NCBI GenBank assembly: GCA_947451145.1
Contig: CANFXW010000029.1
Location: forward strand, 1 to 39,171
DNA length: 39,171 nt
Origin: Sphingomonadaceae bacterium
GTDB lineage: Bacteria > Pseudomonadota > Alphaproteobacteria > Sphingomonadales > Sphingomonadaceae
Reading direction: 5' to 3'
Shown here: positions 16,900 to 25,815 of the stretch, piece after piece
Position numbering within the stretch: the first letter of the stretch is position 1
How the letters are laid out: every line of letters starts with the position of its first letter
The notes under the pieces: model-generated
The model's database searches: none
What the model saw: the letters and a program-made list of their open reading frames with translations, nothing else
What the model was told of the DNA's origin: nothing
Program-made: the position numbers and the translations under genes

Positions 16900-17769
16900 T
16901 CAGCGGATTGGAACCGGCGTTTCGCCTGAATAGTCGTAGAAACCCTTGCCGGTCTTGCGGCCATACCAACCGGCATCGATCAGCTTCACCAGCATTGGCG
17001 CGGGGCGATATTTGGAATCGCCGGTGGTATCGAGCAGCACCTTCAGGATTTCCATGCAGGTATCCAGACCGACGAAATCGGCCAGTTCCAGCGGGCCCAT
17101 CGGGTGATTGAGGCCCAGGCGGCAGCCCATGTCGATATCGACAATCGACCCGGTGCCAGAGCCGACAAGGAACGCCGCCTCGTTGATCAGTGGCAGCAAC
17201 ACGCGGTTCACCACGAAGCCCGGTTCGTCACCCGCCAGCACCACGTGCTTGTTCATCGATTCGGCAAAGGCGCGGGTGCGGGCGATGGTATCTTCGCTGC
17301 TGGCAAGGCCGGGAATGATCTCGATCAGCTGCATTACCGGCACGGGGTTGAAGAAGTGGATGCCGATGAAGCGCGTCGGATCAGGCGAGCTCACCGCCAT
17401 GCGGGTGATCGGGATCGAGCTGGTGTTCGATGCCATGATTGCATCAGGGCCGAGCACCTTGCCTGCGGCTTCAAAGATCTTGCGCTTGATTTCCTCGCGC
17501 TCGGTTGCAGCTTCGATGATCAGCCAGGCTTCGGACATCGGGGCATAGTCGCCAACCGGCACAATCCGGCCGAGCGTGGCGGTAGCATCGGCCTCGGTGA
17601 TCTTTTGCCGGGCAACCTGATTTGCCAATCGCCCGGCGATCCCGGCTTTGGCCTTCTCGGCCAGTTCCAGGCTAATGTCAGTCAGCAGCACGCGATGGCC
17701 GAACTGCGCGGCAGTCTGGCTGATGCCCGAACCCATCATTCCCGCGCCGATAACCGCTACTGTCTGCAT
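16900..17769 (-). CDS. 3-hydroxyacyl-CoA (3-hydroxybutyryl-CoA) dehydrogenase
   Basis: 289 aa from the ATG at 17769, chosen because GGAG lies 6 nt before it; an ATG 12 nt earlier overlaps that site. The N-terminal NAD fold starts [15 protein letters not shown]. The catalytic region shows [28 protein letters not shown] (catalytic His) and the C-terminal helical domain [28 protein letters not shown], ending [11 protein letters not shown]. It oxidises 3-hydroxyacyl-CoA with NAD+ in the cytosol. It lies 68 bp downstream of the thiolase gene on the same strand and probably serves the same CoA-linked degradation pathway. Confidence 0.95.
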   Translation of the reverse strand: MQTVAVIGAGMMGSGISQTAAQFGHRVLLTDISLELAEKAKAGIAGRLANQVARQKITEADATATLGRIVPVGDYAPMSEAWLIIEAATEREEIKRKIFEAAGKVLGPDAIMASNTSSIPITRMAVSSPDPTRFIGIHFFNPVPVMQLIEIIPGLASSEDTIARTRAFAESMNKHVVLAGDEPGFVVNRVLLPLINEAAFLVGSGTGSIVDIDMGCRLGLNHPMGPLELADFVGLDTCMEILKVLLDTTGDSKYRPAPMLVKLIDAGWYGRKTGKGFYDYSGETPVPIR

Positions 17770-17837
17770 GTCTAACTCCATTGCTGCACTGCAGCAGCGG
17801 TTAGCGACAGGAATGGGGCTTGGCTAGTGGGGTTGGA

Positions 17838-19007
17838 TCAATCCCGCGCAAGCAGCAGCGCCGCTGCCAGCGGACCGCCGCCCGAGGTTGCCACGGCGAC
17901 CTTGGGGTCACCCGGGATCTGCCGCTCGCCAGCCTGCTTGGTCAGCTGCAGCACTGCCTCATAGGCAAAGCCGAAGCCGTGCAGGCGCCCGGCGCCGATC
18001 TGTCCGCCGCCAGTGTTGAGCGGCAGCTCGCCATCTCGGGCGATGCGTGTGCCGCCTTCGATGAAGCGATGCCCTTCGCCCACTTCGCAAAAGCCCAGCG
18101 CTTCAAGCCAGGTGATCGGGAAAAAGGCAAAACCGTCATAGAACTGGACGGTATCGACGTCCTTCGTCGTATAGTCGGTCTTGGCCCAGAGATCCGGCCC
18201 GGTATCGTAACTTGCCATCCATTCCGCCTGATCCCACGAGTGGCGGTGGACTGCGCCCGCGGTTGCCGCAATGCGCACCGGCGTGCTCTTTACCTCGTCG
18301 AGCGCATCGCCAGCCGAGAGGATCAGCACGGTGGAGCAATCGGTGAAGCGGTCGCAGTCATAGAGACAGAACGGCGTGGTGATCAGCCGCGATTCCATAT
18401 ATTCGTCGAGCGTCAGCGGCTTTTTGCTGATTGCCCGCGCATTGGGATTGGCGAGACCGTTACGGTTGGCGTTGAGCGCCACCTGCGCCAGCTGCTCGCG
18501 GGTCATGCCATAGCGGTTCATGTGGCGGTTGGCATATTGCGCCACCCAGCAGGCCGCCGAGATGGCAAAGAACGGCGCAGTCCATTGCGATGAGCCGTCA
18601 ACGGAATCGCGCCGCAGCGGCGGGAACTCTTCCGGTCGGGCCATGGCGGCAGCTTCGTAGACAGTACGGAAGCAGATCACGTGCCGCGCCTGCCCGGTCT
18701 TGATGGCATTGGCAGCCTCGGCAATGGCAGAAAGCTGTGCGGGAATTTCGCCCGCACCCATGTGCCAGCGGGCCTTGATGCCGCACTGTTCGATCACTTC
18801 ATCAACGCCGATCGGCGAGAAGCCGAGATAGCCGTGTGACTTGCCCGGATAGGAGGCAACACCGTCGATTTGCTCGAAGGTCAGACCGGCGTTGTCCAGC
18901 GCCTGCCGGATGGCATCCATGGTGAGACCCATGGGCGAGCGGGTGAGTCGCACGCCGACCTCGCTCTGGCCGACCCCGGTGACATAGGCTTCGATCAATT
19001 TGGCCAT
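17838..19007 (-). CDS. Thiolase-superfamily lipid-transfer (SCP-x/Ltp-type) protein
   Basis: 389 aa with the SCP-x thiolase layout: YVTGVGQSEVGVR start, MDAIRQALDNAGL, ICFRTVYEAAAM, TTPFCLYDCDRFTDCSTVLIL, QFYDGFAFFPITWLEALGFC, and C-terminal GRLHGFGFAYEAVLQL. Where true thiolases carry the acylated Cys (near residue 90), this protein reads HMGAGEIPAQ, with no Cys. That pattern is shared with Ltp2-type retro-aldolases, which use Tyr instead; the Tyr in QFYDGF is a candidate. It begins 3 nt after the DUF35 gene, its likely obligate partner. The expected reaction is C-C cleavage of a CoA thioester in steroid- or isoprenoid-like catabolism rather than ordinary thiolysis. Confidence 0.88.
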   Translation of the reverse strand: MAKLIEAYVTGVGQSEVGVRLTRSPMGLTMDAIRQALDNAGLTFEQIDGVASYPGKSHGYLGFSPIGVDEVIEQCGIKARWHMGAGEIPAQLSAIAEAANAIKTGQARHVICFRTVYEAAAMARPEEFPPLRRDSVDGSSQWTAPFFAISAACWVAQYANRHMNRYGMTREQLAQVALNANRNGLANPNARAISKKPLTLDEYMESRLITTPFCLYDCDRFTDCSTVLILSAGDALDEVKSTPVRIAATAGAVHRHSWDQAEWMASYDTGPDLWAKTDYTTKDVDTVQFYDGFAFFPITWLEALGFCEVGEGHRFIEGGTRIARDGELPLNTGGGQIGAGRLHGFGFAYEAVLQLTKQAGERQIPGDPKVAVATSGGGPLAAALLLARD

Positions 19008-19010
19008 GTC

Positions 19011-19433
19011 TCAGCCCTCCACTTTTTCGAACAGGGGGAACCAGATGCCGTCCTGCTCCTCGAAGGTTACGCGGACGCGATCCTCGAAATCGACGGCATC
19101 GAACGGCGAGCCGACAATGTTGGTGGTCAGCACCACGCCGGGCACGCCATCCAGCCGCACACGGGCGATTACGAAAGGCACTTCCAGCCCCGGCATCCAC
19201 GCCTGATGGTTGACGGTGAGCGTGTCGATCGCGCCGGTTCCGGGGACAGCCTCAGGGGCGACATTCTCGCTCTGGCAATGGCGACAGAATTCGCGCGGCG
19301 GATGGGTCCACTCACCGCAATCGTTGCAGTGCGTGATGTAGAGCTTGCCTTCCGCGCCGCCGGTCCAAAACGGACGGTTGATCGCATCGAGTCGCGGACG
19401 GGGCCGCTTGGGAGCAGCTTGCACTTCAGACAT
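19011..19433 (-). CDS. Zn-ribbon/OB-fold DUF35 protein (thiolase partner)
   Basis: 140 aa. A rubredoxin-like zinc ribbon CNDCGEWTHPPREFCRHC (two CxxC pairs) is followed by an OB-fold domain (GTGAIDTLTVNH, FVIARVRLDGVPGVVL, VTFEEQDG). DUF35 proteins act as acyl-CoA-binding partners of SCP-x thiolases and aldolases. Its start overlaps the stop of the upstream SDR gene by one base, and the thiolase gene follows after 3 nt, which supports a stoichiometric complex with that thiolase. Confidence 0.93.
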   Translation of the reverse strand: MSEVQAAPKRPRPRLDAINRPFWTGGAEGKLYITHCNDCGEWTHPPREFCRHCQSENVAPEAVPGTGAIDTLTVNHQAWMPGLEVPFVIARVRLDGVPGVVLTTNIVGSPFDAVDFEDRVRVTFEEQDGIWFPLFEKVEG

Positions 19434-20275
19434 CAGGCCTTGCCTCCAGACATGAACGAGGCGTCAATAGCCCCGGTAAAGACACCGCTGGCGAAACCCT
19501 GGTCGGTGTAAAGGAACGAGCCGGAAACCGCTGCGTTAAGTGGGCTGTTAAGCAGCACCAGCGGCCAGGCCTGATCCTCTGCCGTGGCCATACGGCCCAG
19601 CGAGGGATAGGGCCAAGCATCGAGGAACCCCTCGGGCAGTTTTTCCTGTTGAAAGTCCATGAAGGCGGTGCGGGTCGGGCAGGGGCCGATGGCGTTGAAG
19701 CGGATGCGGCGGGCAAGGCCATGCTCCACAGCAGCGCGTGCGACCCAGACCACCAGCATCTCCTTCGAGGTGGTATAGCCATCGCGCAGCCGGTTAGCGG
19801 GATCGGCCTCTACCCAGGCCAGCGCCTCGTCAGGATCGCTGATCGCGAGCATTTCCAGGCTCTGCGTCAGATTCTTTTGCCAGCCCATGGCCGCGTCCGA
19901 GGATATGAGGGCAATGCCCGCACCGTCCGCTATGGCGGGCAGCAGGTTTTCCACGAACAGCCGGGTGCCGATGTAGTTGACCTGCATGCAATAAAGCGGC
20001 CCCTTCACTTGCGGCGGCAGCCCGGCGCAGGGGAAGACAAAGTCGATGGGAGCCAGCGACTTCAGCGCCTCGGCCGTGGCGCGCACGGCGGCGAAGTCTG
20101 AAAGATCGCAGGCGTGAAAGCTTTCGCAGGCCACTTTAGGGGCAGCAATATCGACGATGTGCACCTTCGCGCCCAGCTCGCCCAGGATGCGCGCTACCTG
20201 CTCGCCCATGCCCGATGCGCCGCCGGTGACGACGCAGGTCTTGCCGGAATAGCCCAGGCCATCAAGGTTGCTCAC
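19433..20275 (-). CDS. Short-chain dehydrogenase/reductase
   Basis: 280 aa. The Rossmann cofactor site is VVTGGASGMGEQ near residues 15-26. The catalytic YTTSK (Tyr-Lys) comes after SSDAAMGW, the Ser region. The chain contains a longer insertion before the Tyr (MLAISDPDEALAWVEAD) seen in the 3-alpha-hydroxysteroid dehydrogenase/carbonyl reductase-like subgroup. The likely reaction is NAD(P)-dependent alcohol/ketone interconversion on a bulky substrate. The start overlaps the upstream carboxymuconolactone decarboxylase-like gene by 4 bp. Confidence 0.92.
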   Translation of the reverse strand: MSNLDGLGYSGKTCVVTGGASGMGEQVARILGELGAKVHIVDIAAPKVACESFHACDLSDFAAVRATAEALKSLAPIDFVFPCAGLPPQVKGPLYCMQVNYIGTRLFVENLLPAIADGAGIALISSDAAMGWQKNLTQSLEMLAISDPDEALAWVEADPANRLRDGYTTSKEMLVVWVARAAVEHGLARRIRFNAIGPCPTRTAFMDFQQEKLPEGFLDAWPYPSLGRMATAEDQAWPLVLLNSPLNAAVSGSFLYTDQGFASGVFTGAIDASFMSGGKA

Positions 20276-20670
20276 TTCCCGCTCTCCTCGTTTTCAATCT
20301 CTCGAAGCGCCTGTTTCATCGCTTGCTTGGCCGAATTGGCCGCCGGGAATCCGGCATAGGGTACGCTGAGGTAAAGCACCTCTTCCAGTTCGGAGACAGT
20401 CAGCCCGTTTTTCAGGGCGATGCCGATGTGCACCTTCAATTCCTCGGTCTGGCGCAGCGCCATCAGCATGCCGATCACTGCGGCAGACCGGGTTTTCATG
20501 TCGAGGCCCGGCCGGCTCCACACCGTTTCATAAGCGAATTCGGCGGCCCAGCGGCCACATTCGCGACCGAAGTCATCGCTTTCCACGTGCTGGCGCAGCG
20601 TGGCCTTTGTCTCTCCGCCCAGCAGGCTACCCATCAGCCCGGCGCCGGGATCGTCCATCTTCGCGCTCAT
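20272..20670 (-). CDS. Carboxymuconolactone decarboxylase (CMD/AhpD-fold) family protein
   Basis: 132 aa from the ATG at 20670, which overlaps the stop of the alcohol dehydrogenase gene (ATGA); an in-frame ATG 15 nt earlier is less economical. The helical CMD core is visible as RSAAVIGMLMALRQTEELKVHIGIALKNGLT, ELEEVLYLSVPYAGFPAA. No CxxC pair is present, so it belongs with the decarboxylase-like rather than the peroxidase (AhpD) members. The substrate is unknown; its position inside the operon suggests a lactone or ring intermediate. Confidence 0.9.
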   Translation of the reverse strand: MSAKMDDPGAGLMGSLLGGETKATLRQHVESDDFGRECGRWAAEFAYETVWSRPGLDMKTRSAAVIGMLMALRQTEELKVHIGIALKNGLTVSELEEVLYLSVPYAGFPAANSAKQAMKQALREIENEESGK

Positions 20671-21677
20671 GCGCCGCTCCCGCACAGCACGTGCACTTTG
20701 GTTTCGGTGTTGGCCCCGCGCAGCATGGCCATGGTATCGGGCAAGTCGATCAGCGACACCGTGTTGGTGATGATCGCTTTCGGATCAACATGGCCCCTAT
20801 CCATCTGCCTTGCGATGGTGAGGAATTCGTCCATGCCGTAGCCGACCAGAAACTGCATCGTCACGCATTTATAGGCGGCCATGGCGGGCATGAACGGGTC
20901 GGGGCTGGTGCAGAAACCCAGACTGATCACCTTGCCATAGACCTTGGCATGCATCAGCGCCTTGGCCATCATGCCTTCGGCGCCGGCGCATTCAAGGATC
21001 AGGTCGGGTGCGCCGCCAAGCAGTTCGCTCACCTCGCCGACTTCGTCCGGGCCGAAGGTGACAAAGGCATCGGCGCCCATGGCGAGGCACAGGTCCTTGC
21101 GCCGCATGGAGCGCGACATGGCGACGATCCGACCTGCACCCATTACTCGTGCCCAATAGATGGCATAAAGCGCCACTGTTCCGCCGCCGAGCACCAGCAC
21201 TGTCTGCCCGCGTTGCAGGCCGGACTGGCGGACACCATAAAGGCTCACCGCCAACGGCTCGATCAGAGCACCATCGGCCATAGACAACGTATCGGGCAGC
21301 GGTACGGCAAGGTTGGCGGGAAATTTGGCGTATTCGGCAAAGCCCTGCGCCGCACTTGGGGCATTGCGGCACATCACATGATTATGCCCGGCGCAGCCCA
21401 GGCAGTGACCGCAAGCGCCCGAGGGATTGACCGAGAGCTTCTGCCCCAGCCGCAGGCTATCCACACCTTTGCCCAGCGCGACGATCTCGCCAGCATATTC
21501 ATGGCCAAATTGGCCGTGGCCGAAATCGAACACCTTGCCCTGGGTCATCGAAAGGTCCGTGCCGCAGATGCCGCAGCGGTGAACGCGGATGACGACTTCG
21601 CCTTCGCCCGGCTCCGGATCGGGCAGGTCTTCGAGGGTGATCGGGCCGCCTTTTCCGGCGTAGATCGCCGCTTTCAT
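20667..21677 (-). CDS. Zinc-dependent medium-chain alcohol dehydrogenase
   Basis: 336 aa. Catalytic zinc ligands are in RCGICGTDLS (Cys) and FGHEYAG (His-Glu). A structural-zinc loop GACGHCLGCAGHNHVMC contains four Cys. The nucleotide-binding fold is VLVLGGGTVALYAIYWAR. Similar proteins oxidise polyols or secondary alcohols with NAD(P). It overlaps the sulfotransferase-like gene upstream by 4 bp and the CMD gene downstream by 4 bp, so it is an integral part of the operon. Confidence 0.94.
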   Translation of the reverse strand: MKAAIYAGKGGPITLEDLPDPEPGEGEVVIRVHRCGICGTDLSMTQGKVFDFGHGQFGHEYAGEIVALGKGVDSLRLGQKLSVNPSGACGHCLGCAGHNHVMCRNAPSAAQGFAEYAKFPANLAVPLPDTLSMADGALIEPLAVSLYGVRQSGLQRGQTVLVLGGGTVALYAIYWARVMGAGRIVAMSRSMRRKDLCLAMGADAFVTFGPDEVGEVSELLGGAPDLILECAGAEGMMAKALMHAKVYGKVISLGFCTSPDPFMPAMAAYKCVTMQFLVGYGMDEFLTIARQMDRGHVDPKAIITNTVSLIDLPDTMAMLRGANTETKVHVLCGSGA

Positions 21678-22867
21678 CCGCGCTTCTCCGCCAGATCGAA
21701 GCGTTCCACGTAATCGCCAAAACGCTCGCGCACGCCATCGGCAGTCAGGCCGAAGTCGGCGAGCGTGTACTTGTGGGGGCCATGCGCCAGCTCCGGTTTC
21801 TCGACAATCCGCAGAGCCATTGCGGCGCGCACATCGTCGGACAGGGTCAGCCCGGTAAAGGCATAGATCCGCTCGACCGTGCCCATCGGATCGGCGTGAA
21901 AGTCGGTATGGACCACATCAAGCACTTGCCCGGCATGGGCCTGCCGCACCGGTTCGGCGCGGCGGATGGCGCGGGCCCATTTCTCGGTCTCGCGCGTGCC
22001 CATTTGCCAGGCGCGTTCCTGCAGGCGGCCGTCCTCGAACAGGGCGTGGTTGCCGATCAGCAAGGCACAGAGCGAAGGGATCGCCTTGGCCGGGTCGCGG
22101 TGGGTGTGGATCACTTTGGCATCGGGGAACTGCGCGAAGAGCGCGTCGAGGTTTTCGACATGGCCGGGGTTCTTCAGCAGCCAGCGTTTGTCGGGCTCAG
22201 TGCTGCCGACCAGCCGCAAGACCCGCTCGAAATGGGCATAGCAATGCGCCTCGCTCTGTTCTTGCCGCCACAGGTCATAGCTCATCGCGGACCAGCCGCA
22301 GGTGAACAGGTTGGAGACGAAACCCTGCCGCAGGACGAGGCAGCATTCGTCGACCTCCTCGGCGGCCATGGCGTGCGCGGCAAGCGCGGCGGGCTTGTCA
22401 CGGTGGCGCTCTTCCAGCTCGGCAACCGAGCGTTGGAAGCGGGGATTGGCTTCCCACGTTTCGCGCGGGGGGCGCGGCTGGGGCGCACCGGTGATCCAGG
22501 TCTGCAGACCCTGAAACTGCGGATCGACCGCCAGCAGCTTGTGCAGCGCCGTGGTGCCGGTGCGCGGCACGCCGGTGATGACGATCGGGGCCTTGATGCC
22601 ATGGGCGTGCCAGCCCGGCGTCTGCGCCATCGATCTCACCGCATGGCCCCGAGCGGCAAGCACGCTGACGAGGCCCATCCAGCCACGCTTGCGGCCCACT
22701 TCGCTCCAGCGCGGTTCATAGTCGGCGGCGTGGAGCAGCACTTCCAGCCCGCGCAGGTAATCACCCTCGCCGAAGTCGCTCCAGCCTTCGATCAGGCTGG
22801 CGGCGGCATCATGCAGCTGCGCTTCGCTTCCCGCGAAGCGAGAGGGAGGAGCAAGCGGATCAGTCAT
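21674..22867 (-). CDS. Sulfotransferase-family protein
   Basis: 397 aa. The 5'-phosphosulfate-binding loop is VITGVPRTGTTALHKLL (about 95-111), and the 3'-phosphate motif is IHTHRDPAKAIPSLC (about 253-267) with WLLKNPGHVEN before it. This matches the PAPS-dependent sulfotransferase_3 family. Such genes occur in sphingomonad catabolic clusters where the true acceptor is not known. It overlaps the SDR upstream by 8 bp. A second family member lies in the divergent operon at 24669-25814. Confidence 0.9.
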   Translation of the reverse strand: MTDPLAPPSRFAGSEAQLHDAAASLIEGWSDFGEGDYLRGLEVLLHAADYEPRWSEVGRKRGWMGLVSVLAARGHAVRSMAQTPGWHAHGIKAPIVITGVPRTGTTALHKLLAVDPQFQGLQTWITGAPQPRPPRETWEANPRFQRSVAELEERHRDKPAALAAHAMAAEEVDECCLVLRQGFVSNLFTCGWSAMSYDLWRQEQSEAHCYAHFERVLRLVGSTEPDKRWLLKNPGHVENLDALFAQFPDAKVIHTHRDPAKAIPSLCALLIGNHALFEDGRLQERAWQMGTRETEKWARAIRRAEPVRQAHAGQVLDVVHTDFHADPMGTVERIYAFTGLTLSDDVRAAMALRIVEKPELAHGPHKYTLADFGLTADGVRERFGDYVERFDLAEKRG

Positions 22868-23663
22868 CGGTGTCGATCATGCCCTTGATCGTCGGGCCGC
22901 CGCCGACAATCAGCGTTTCGCCGGTGATATAGCTCGCGGCATCGCTCGCCATAAACAGCACGGCGCGGGCGACTTCCTCGGGCTCGCCGGGGCGGCGCAG
23001 CGGGAAAGTGGCGGCAGCAGAGGCATTGGCATCAAAGCCGGTCTTGGCCCAATTGGCTTTGGCCAGCGGCGTGGCGATCATGCCTGCAGCGACGGCATTC
23101 ACGCGCACGCCCTTTGGTCCCCATTCGGCAGCCGACACGCGGGTGAACATCTGCAGTCCGGCCTTGGCTGCCGAATAGCCGCCGCAACCGGTGGTCCCGC
23201 CATTACCAGCCATCGAGGAGATGTTGACGATCACCGCCTGACCATTCTCGGCAGCAGCGGCCTTCAGGTGCGGGTAGGCGGCCTGGCTGCAGAAGAAGGC
23301 GCTATCGAGGTTGAGCGCCATATCCTGTCGCCATGATTCAACCGGAGCGGTACGCAGTGCCGCGTGGCGCGCGCCGCCAGCGTTGTTGATCAGAATATCG
23401 ATCCGGCCGAAATGCCGCACGACGGCTTCGATGAGGGCCTGGCATTGCTCCTGAACGCGAACATCGGTGGCACAGCAGAACACCTCGCCGCCGGTGGTCT
23501 TGCGCATTTTCTCGGCGGCCGCCTCAAGCCGGTCGGCCTTGCGCCCGGCAATCGCGACTTTCGCGCCCGAGCGGAGAAATTCGGTTGCCGTAGCCTCTCC
23601 GATGCCAGAGCCGCCGCCGGTGACAATCGCCACCTTGCCGGTGAAATCGAACGTTGCACCCAT
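22860..23663 (-). CDS. Short-chain dehydrogenase/reductase
   Basis: 267 aa from the ATG at 23663; the longer open frame to 23726 extends into the divergent promoter region. The cofactor motif is VAIVTGGGSGIGEA, NNAG is present (ILINNAGGARHA), the catalytic Ser lies in VNISSMAG, and YSAAKAG supplies Tyr and Lys. It ends VGGGPTIKG, as in many FabG-like enzymes. It is the first gene of the overlapping minus-strand operon running to 17838. It oxidises or reduces an alcohol/ketone, possibly a 3-hydroxyacyl-CoA. Confidence 0.93.
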   Translation of the reverse strand: MGATFDFTGKVAIVTGGGSGIGEATATEFLRSGAKVAIAGRKADRLEAAAEKMRKTTGGEVFCCATDVRVQEQCQALIEAVVRHFGRIDILINNAGGARHAALRTAPVESWRQDMALNLDSAFFCSQAAYPHLKAAAAENGQAVIVNISSMAGNGGTTGCGGYSAAKAGLQMFTRVSAAEWGPKGVRVNAVAAGMIATPLAKANWAKTGFDANASAAATFPLRRPGEPEEVARAVLFMASDAASYITGETLIVGGGPTIKGMIDTDD

Positions 23664-23856
23664 TGTGCGCCCTGCCTCTCCAAGCCTGTTTGGTCCTTTT
23701 GACCATGTCTGCGGGGGCCAAAGCAACGGCTTTGCAGGAATTGCTATTGACCCGCCCTATGGCATCGCCGGGGCGGGGCGGTGTTGCCTTGCCTCGGCAG
23801 GGGCTTGGGGAAATAACGCACGGACTTACGAATTGCCGCAATATGGGAGCAGGCGA

Positions 23857-24660
23857 TTGGCTGAAAATGACATCCTCGACCTGACCGGGCGCGTCGCGCT
23901 GGTGACTGGTGGCGGGCAGGGCGCGGGGCGCGGGATCGCGCTGGCGCTTGCGGGCCATGGCGCAGCTGTGGCGGTCAACGATTTTGTCCTCGAACGCGCT
24001 GAAGCCGTGGCAGATGATATCCGCGCCGATGGCGGCAAGGCCGTTGCTGTGCAGGCAGACGTTTCCGACTATGCCTCGGTGAAGGCGGCCTTCGATCACG
24101 CGAGCGCGGAACTGGGCACGATTACCTTGCTGGTCAACAATGCCGGCATGGCCGGGCCGACAGATAAGATGGCCCGCTCGCCCGAATTCTGGAACGCTGA
24201 CCCCTCCGAATGGCCGCGATACTTCAACACCAACCTCTATGGCGTGATGAACTGCTGCCACGTTGCAATGCCCGCCATGGTTGAAGCAGGCAAAGGTGGG
24301 CGGATCGTGACGATCGTTTCCGATTCAGGGCGCATGGGCGAGCAGCGGCTTGCCGCCTATGCCGCTGCCAAGGCCGGTGCAGCAGGCTTCGTGCGGTCAC
24401 TTGCCAAAGAGGCGGGGCGCTATGGCATCACCTGCAACGCGGTTTCGTTGTCAACGCTGACCCCGCCAATGGGCCCCGAACAGCTCGCCGAATTCCTCGA
24501 GAGTCCGATGTCGAAGGCGCAGCTCTCGCAATATGTCATCCGCCGCTATGGGACGCCCGACGATGTCGCGGCCATGGTGCTGTTTCTCTGTTCAGACGCC
24601 TCGGGCTGGATCACCGGCCAGACCTACCCGGTCAATGGCGGCTATTCGTTCGCAATCTAG
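23857..24660 (+). CDS. Short-chain dehydrogenase/reductase (TTG start)
   Basis: 267 aa. No in-frame ATG precedes the conserved N-terminus; a TTG at 23857 with GGAG 7 nt upstream gives the normal start (LAENDILDLTGRVALVTGG). The cofactor motif is VTGGGQGAGRG, NNAG is at LLVNNAGMAG, the Ser region is TIVSDSGRMG, and the catalytic pair lies in YAAAKAG. It opens the plus-strand operon, divergent from the SDR at 22860-23663 across a 193-bp gap that must hold both promoters. The next gene starts 9 nt after its stop. Confidence 0.9.
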   Translation: MAENDILDLTGRVALVTGGGQGAGRGIALALAGHGAAVAVNDFVLERAEAVADDIRADGGKAVAVQADVSDYASVKAAFDHASAELGTITLLVNNAGMAGPTDKMARSPEFWNADPSEWPRYFNTNLYGVMNCCHVAMPAMVEAGKGGRIVTIVSDSGRMGEQRLAAYAAAKAGAAGFVRSLAKEAGRYGITCNAVSLSTLTPPMGPEQLAEFLESPMSKAQLSQYVIRRYGTPDDVAAMVLFLCSDASGWITGQTYPVNGGYSFAI

Positions 24661-24668
24661 GATATCTC

Positions 24669-25814
24669 ATGGAAGTTCAGACAATTATCGCCAATGCCCG
24701 CGCCGCCACCGGCCTTGAAGACATGGGCGATCCCTATGCGCTTGAAGGGCTGGAAGCGCTGGTCAAATCATCGAACGAGGATGCCCGCCTTTCGGAGCGC
24801 GGTGCGGCGATGTGGGAGGCGAGCATCACCGCCTATCTTGTCAACCGGCTGATGGTTATCGACTACGCGAAGAAGCACCCAGAACTGCTCGAAGCGCCGA
24901 TTGAAAAGCCCACTTTCGTTTTCGGCCTGCCGCGCACCGGCACGACGATGACGATCAACCTGCTCTCGTCCGATCCGGCACGCCGCTGCTTCCGCCGCTG
25001 GGAGGCGCTCAATCCGATTCCGCCGGTGAAAGTGGGCGAGGAAAAGACCGATCCGCGCTATCTGGCCGAACTCGCCAAGGGCGAAATGGCGATGAAGTAC
25101 ATGCCGCACATCGCCGCGATCCACTGGGAAGATGCCGACAGCCCTAGCGAAGACCAGTATGCGATGGCGCAGTCGTTCTGCTCGCAGATATATGATTCGC
25201 AAGTTCACATCCCGGGCTATCGTGAATGGTTCTTTGCCGCCGATTACAAGCCCGCCTTCCGCTATCAGAAGATGCTGCTGCAGGTGATGCAGGAAAATGT
25301 CGGCGGACACTGGACGCTGAAAAACCCCTGGCACCCGCTATTCCTTGACGCGCTGACCGATGTCTATCCCGACGCCCAGTTGGTGATGACGCACCGCGAT
25401 CCGGTCGATGTGCTGGGTTCGGCTTGTTCGCTGCTCAAGGCAGTGCGGCCGATCTATACCGAAGACATGCGGCTGGAAGAGATTGCCGAGTGCCTGGTCC
25501 AGACCTTCGAGCAGATGATCGCCCGCTCAAACGCCTTCCGCGACAAGCACGGCGAGGATGCGATCTTCGATATCCAGTACGCCGCGCAGATCAAGGACCC
25601 GCTCGGCACCATGCGTGCTCTGTATGAGCGGTTCGACACGCCGTTCACCGCCGAAGCACAGGCCGGGATGAAGGCGATGATGGCCTACAATCCGCAGGGC
25701 AAGCACGGCAAGCACGAGTACACGCTCGAGGAATTCGGCCTCTCGGCGAAATGGGTGCGTGATCATTTCAAGGACTACACCGACCGTTTCAGCGTCCCTG
25801 TAAAGGCAGTCTGA
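24669..25814 (+). CDS. Sulfotransferase-family protein
   Basis: 381 aa. It shows the PAPS-binding loop FVFGLPRTGTTMTINLL (about 76-92), WTLKNPWHPLFLDAL and the 3'-phosphate site VMTHRDPVDVLGSAC (about 239-253). It is a clear paralogue of the protein at 21674-22867 but diverged throughout. Its location between two SDR genes, with 9 nt and 1 nt spacings, shows it belongs to the same pathway. The acceptor molecule is unknown; sulfation could activate a hydroxyl for elimination or mark an intermediate, which is inference only. Confidence 0.9.
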   Translation: MEVQTIIANARAATGLEDMGDPYALEGLEALVKSSNEDARLSERGAAMWEASITAYLVNRLMVIDYAKKHPELLEAPIEKPTFVFGLPRTGTTMTINLLSSDPARRCFRRWEALNPIPPVKVGEEKTDPRYLAELAKGEMAMKYMPHIAAIHWEDADSPSEDQYAMAQSFCSQIYDSQVHIPGYREWFFAADYKPAFRYQKMLLQVMQENVGGHWTLKNPWHPLFLDALTDVYPDAQLVMTHRDPVDVLGSACSLLKAVRPIYTEDMRLEEIAECLVQTFEQMIARSNAFRDKHGEDAIFDIQYAAQIKDPLGTMRALYERFDTPFTAEAQAGMKAMMAYNPQGKHGKHEYTLEEFGLSAKWVRDHFKDYTDRFSVPVKAV

Positions 25815-25815
25815 T

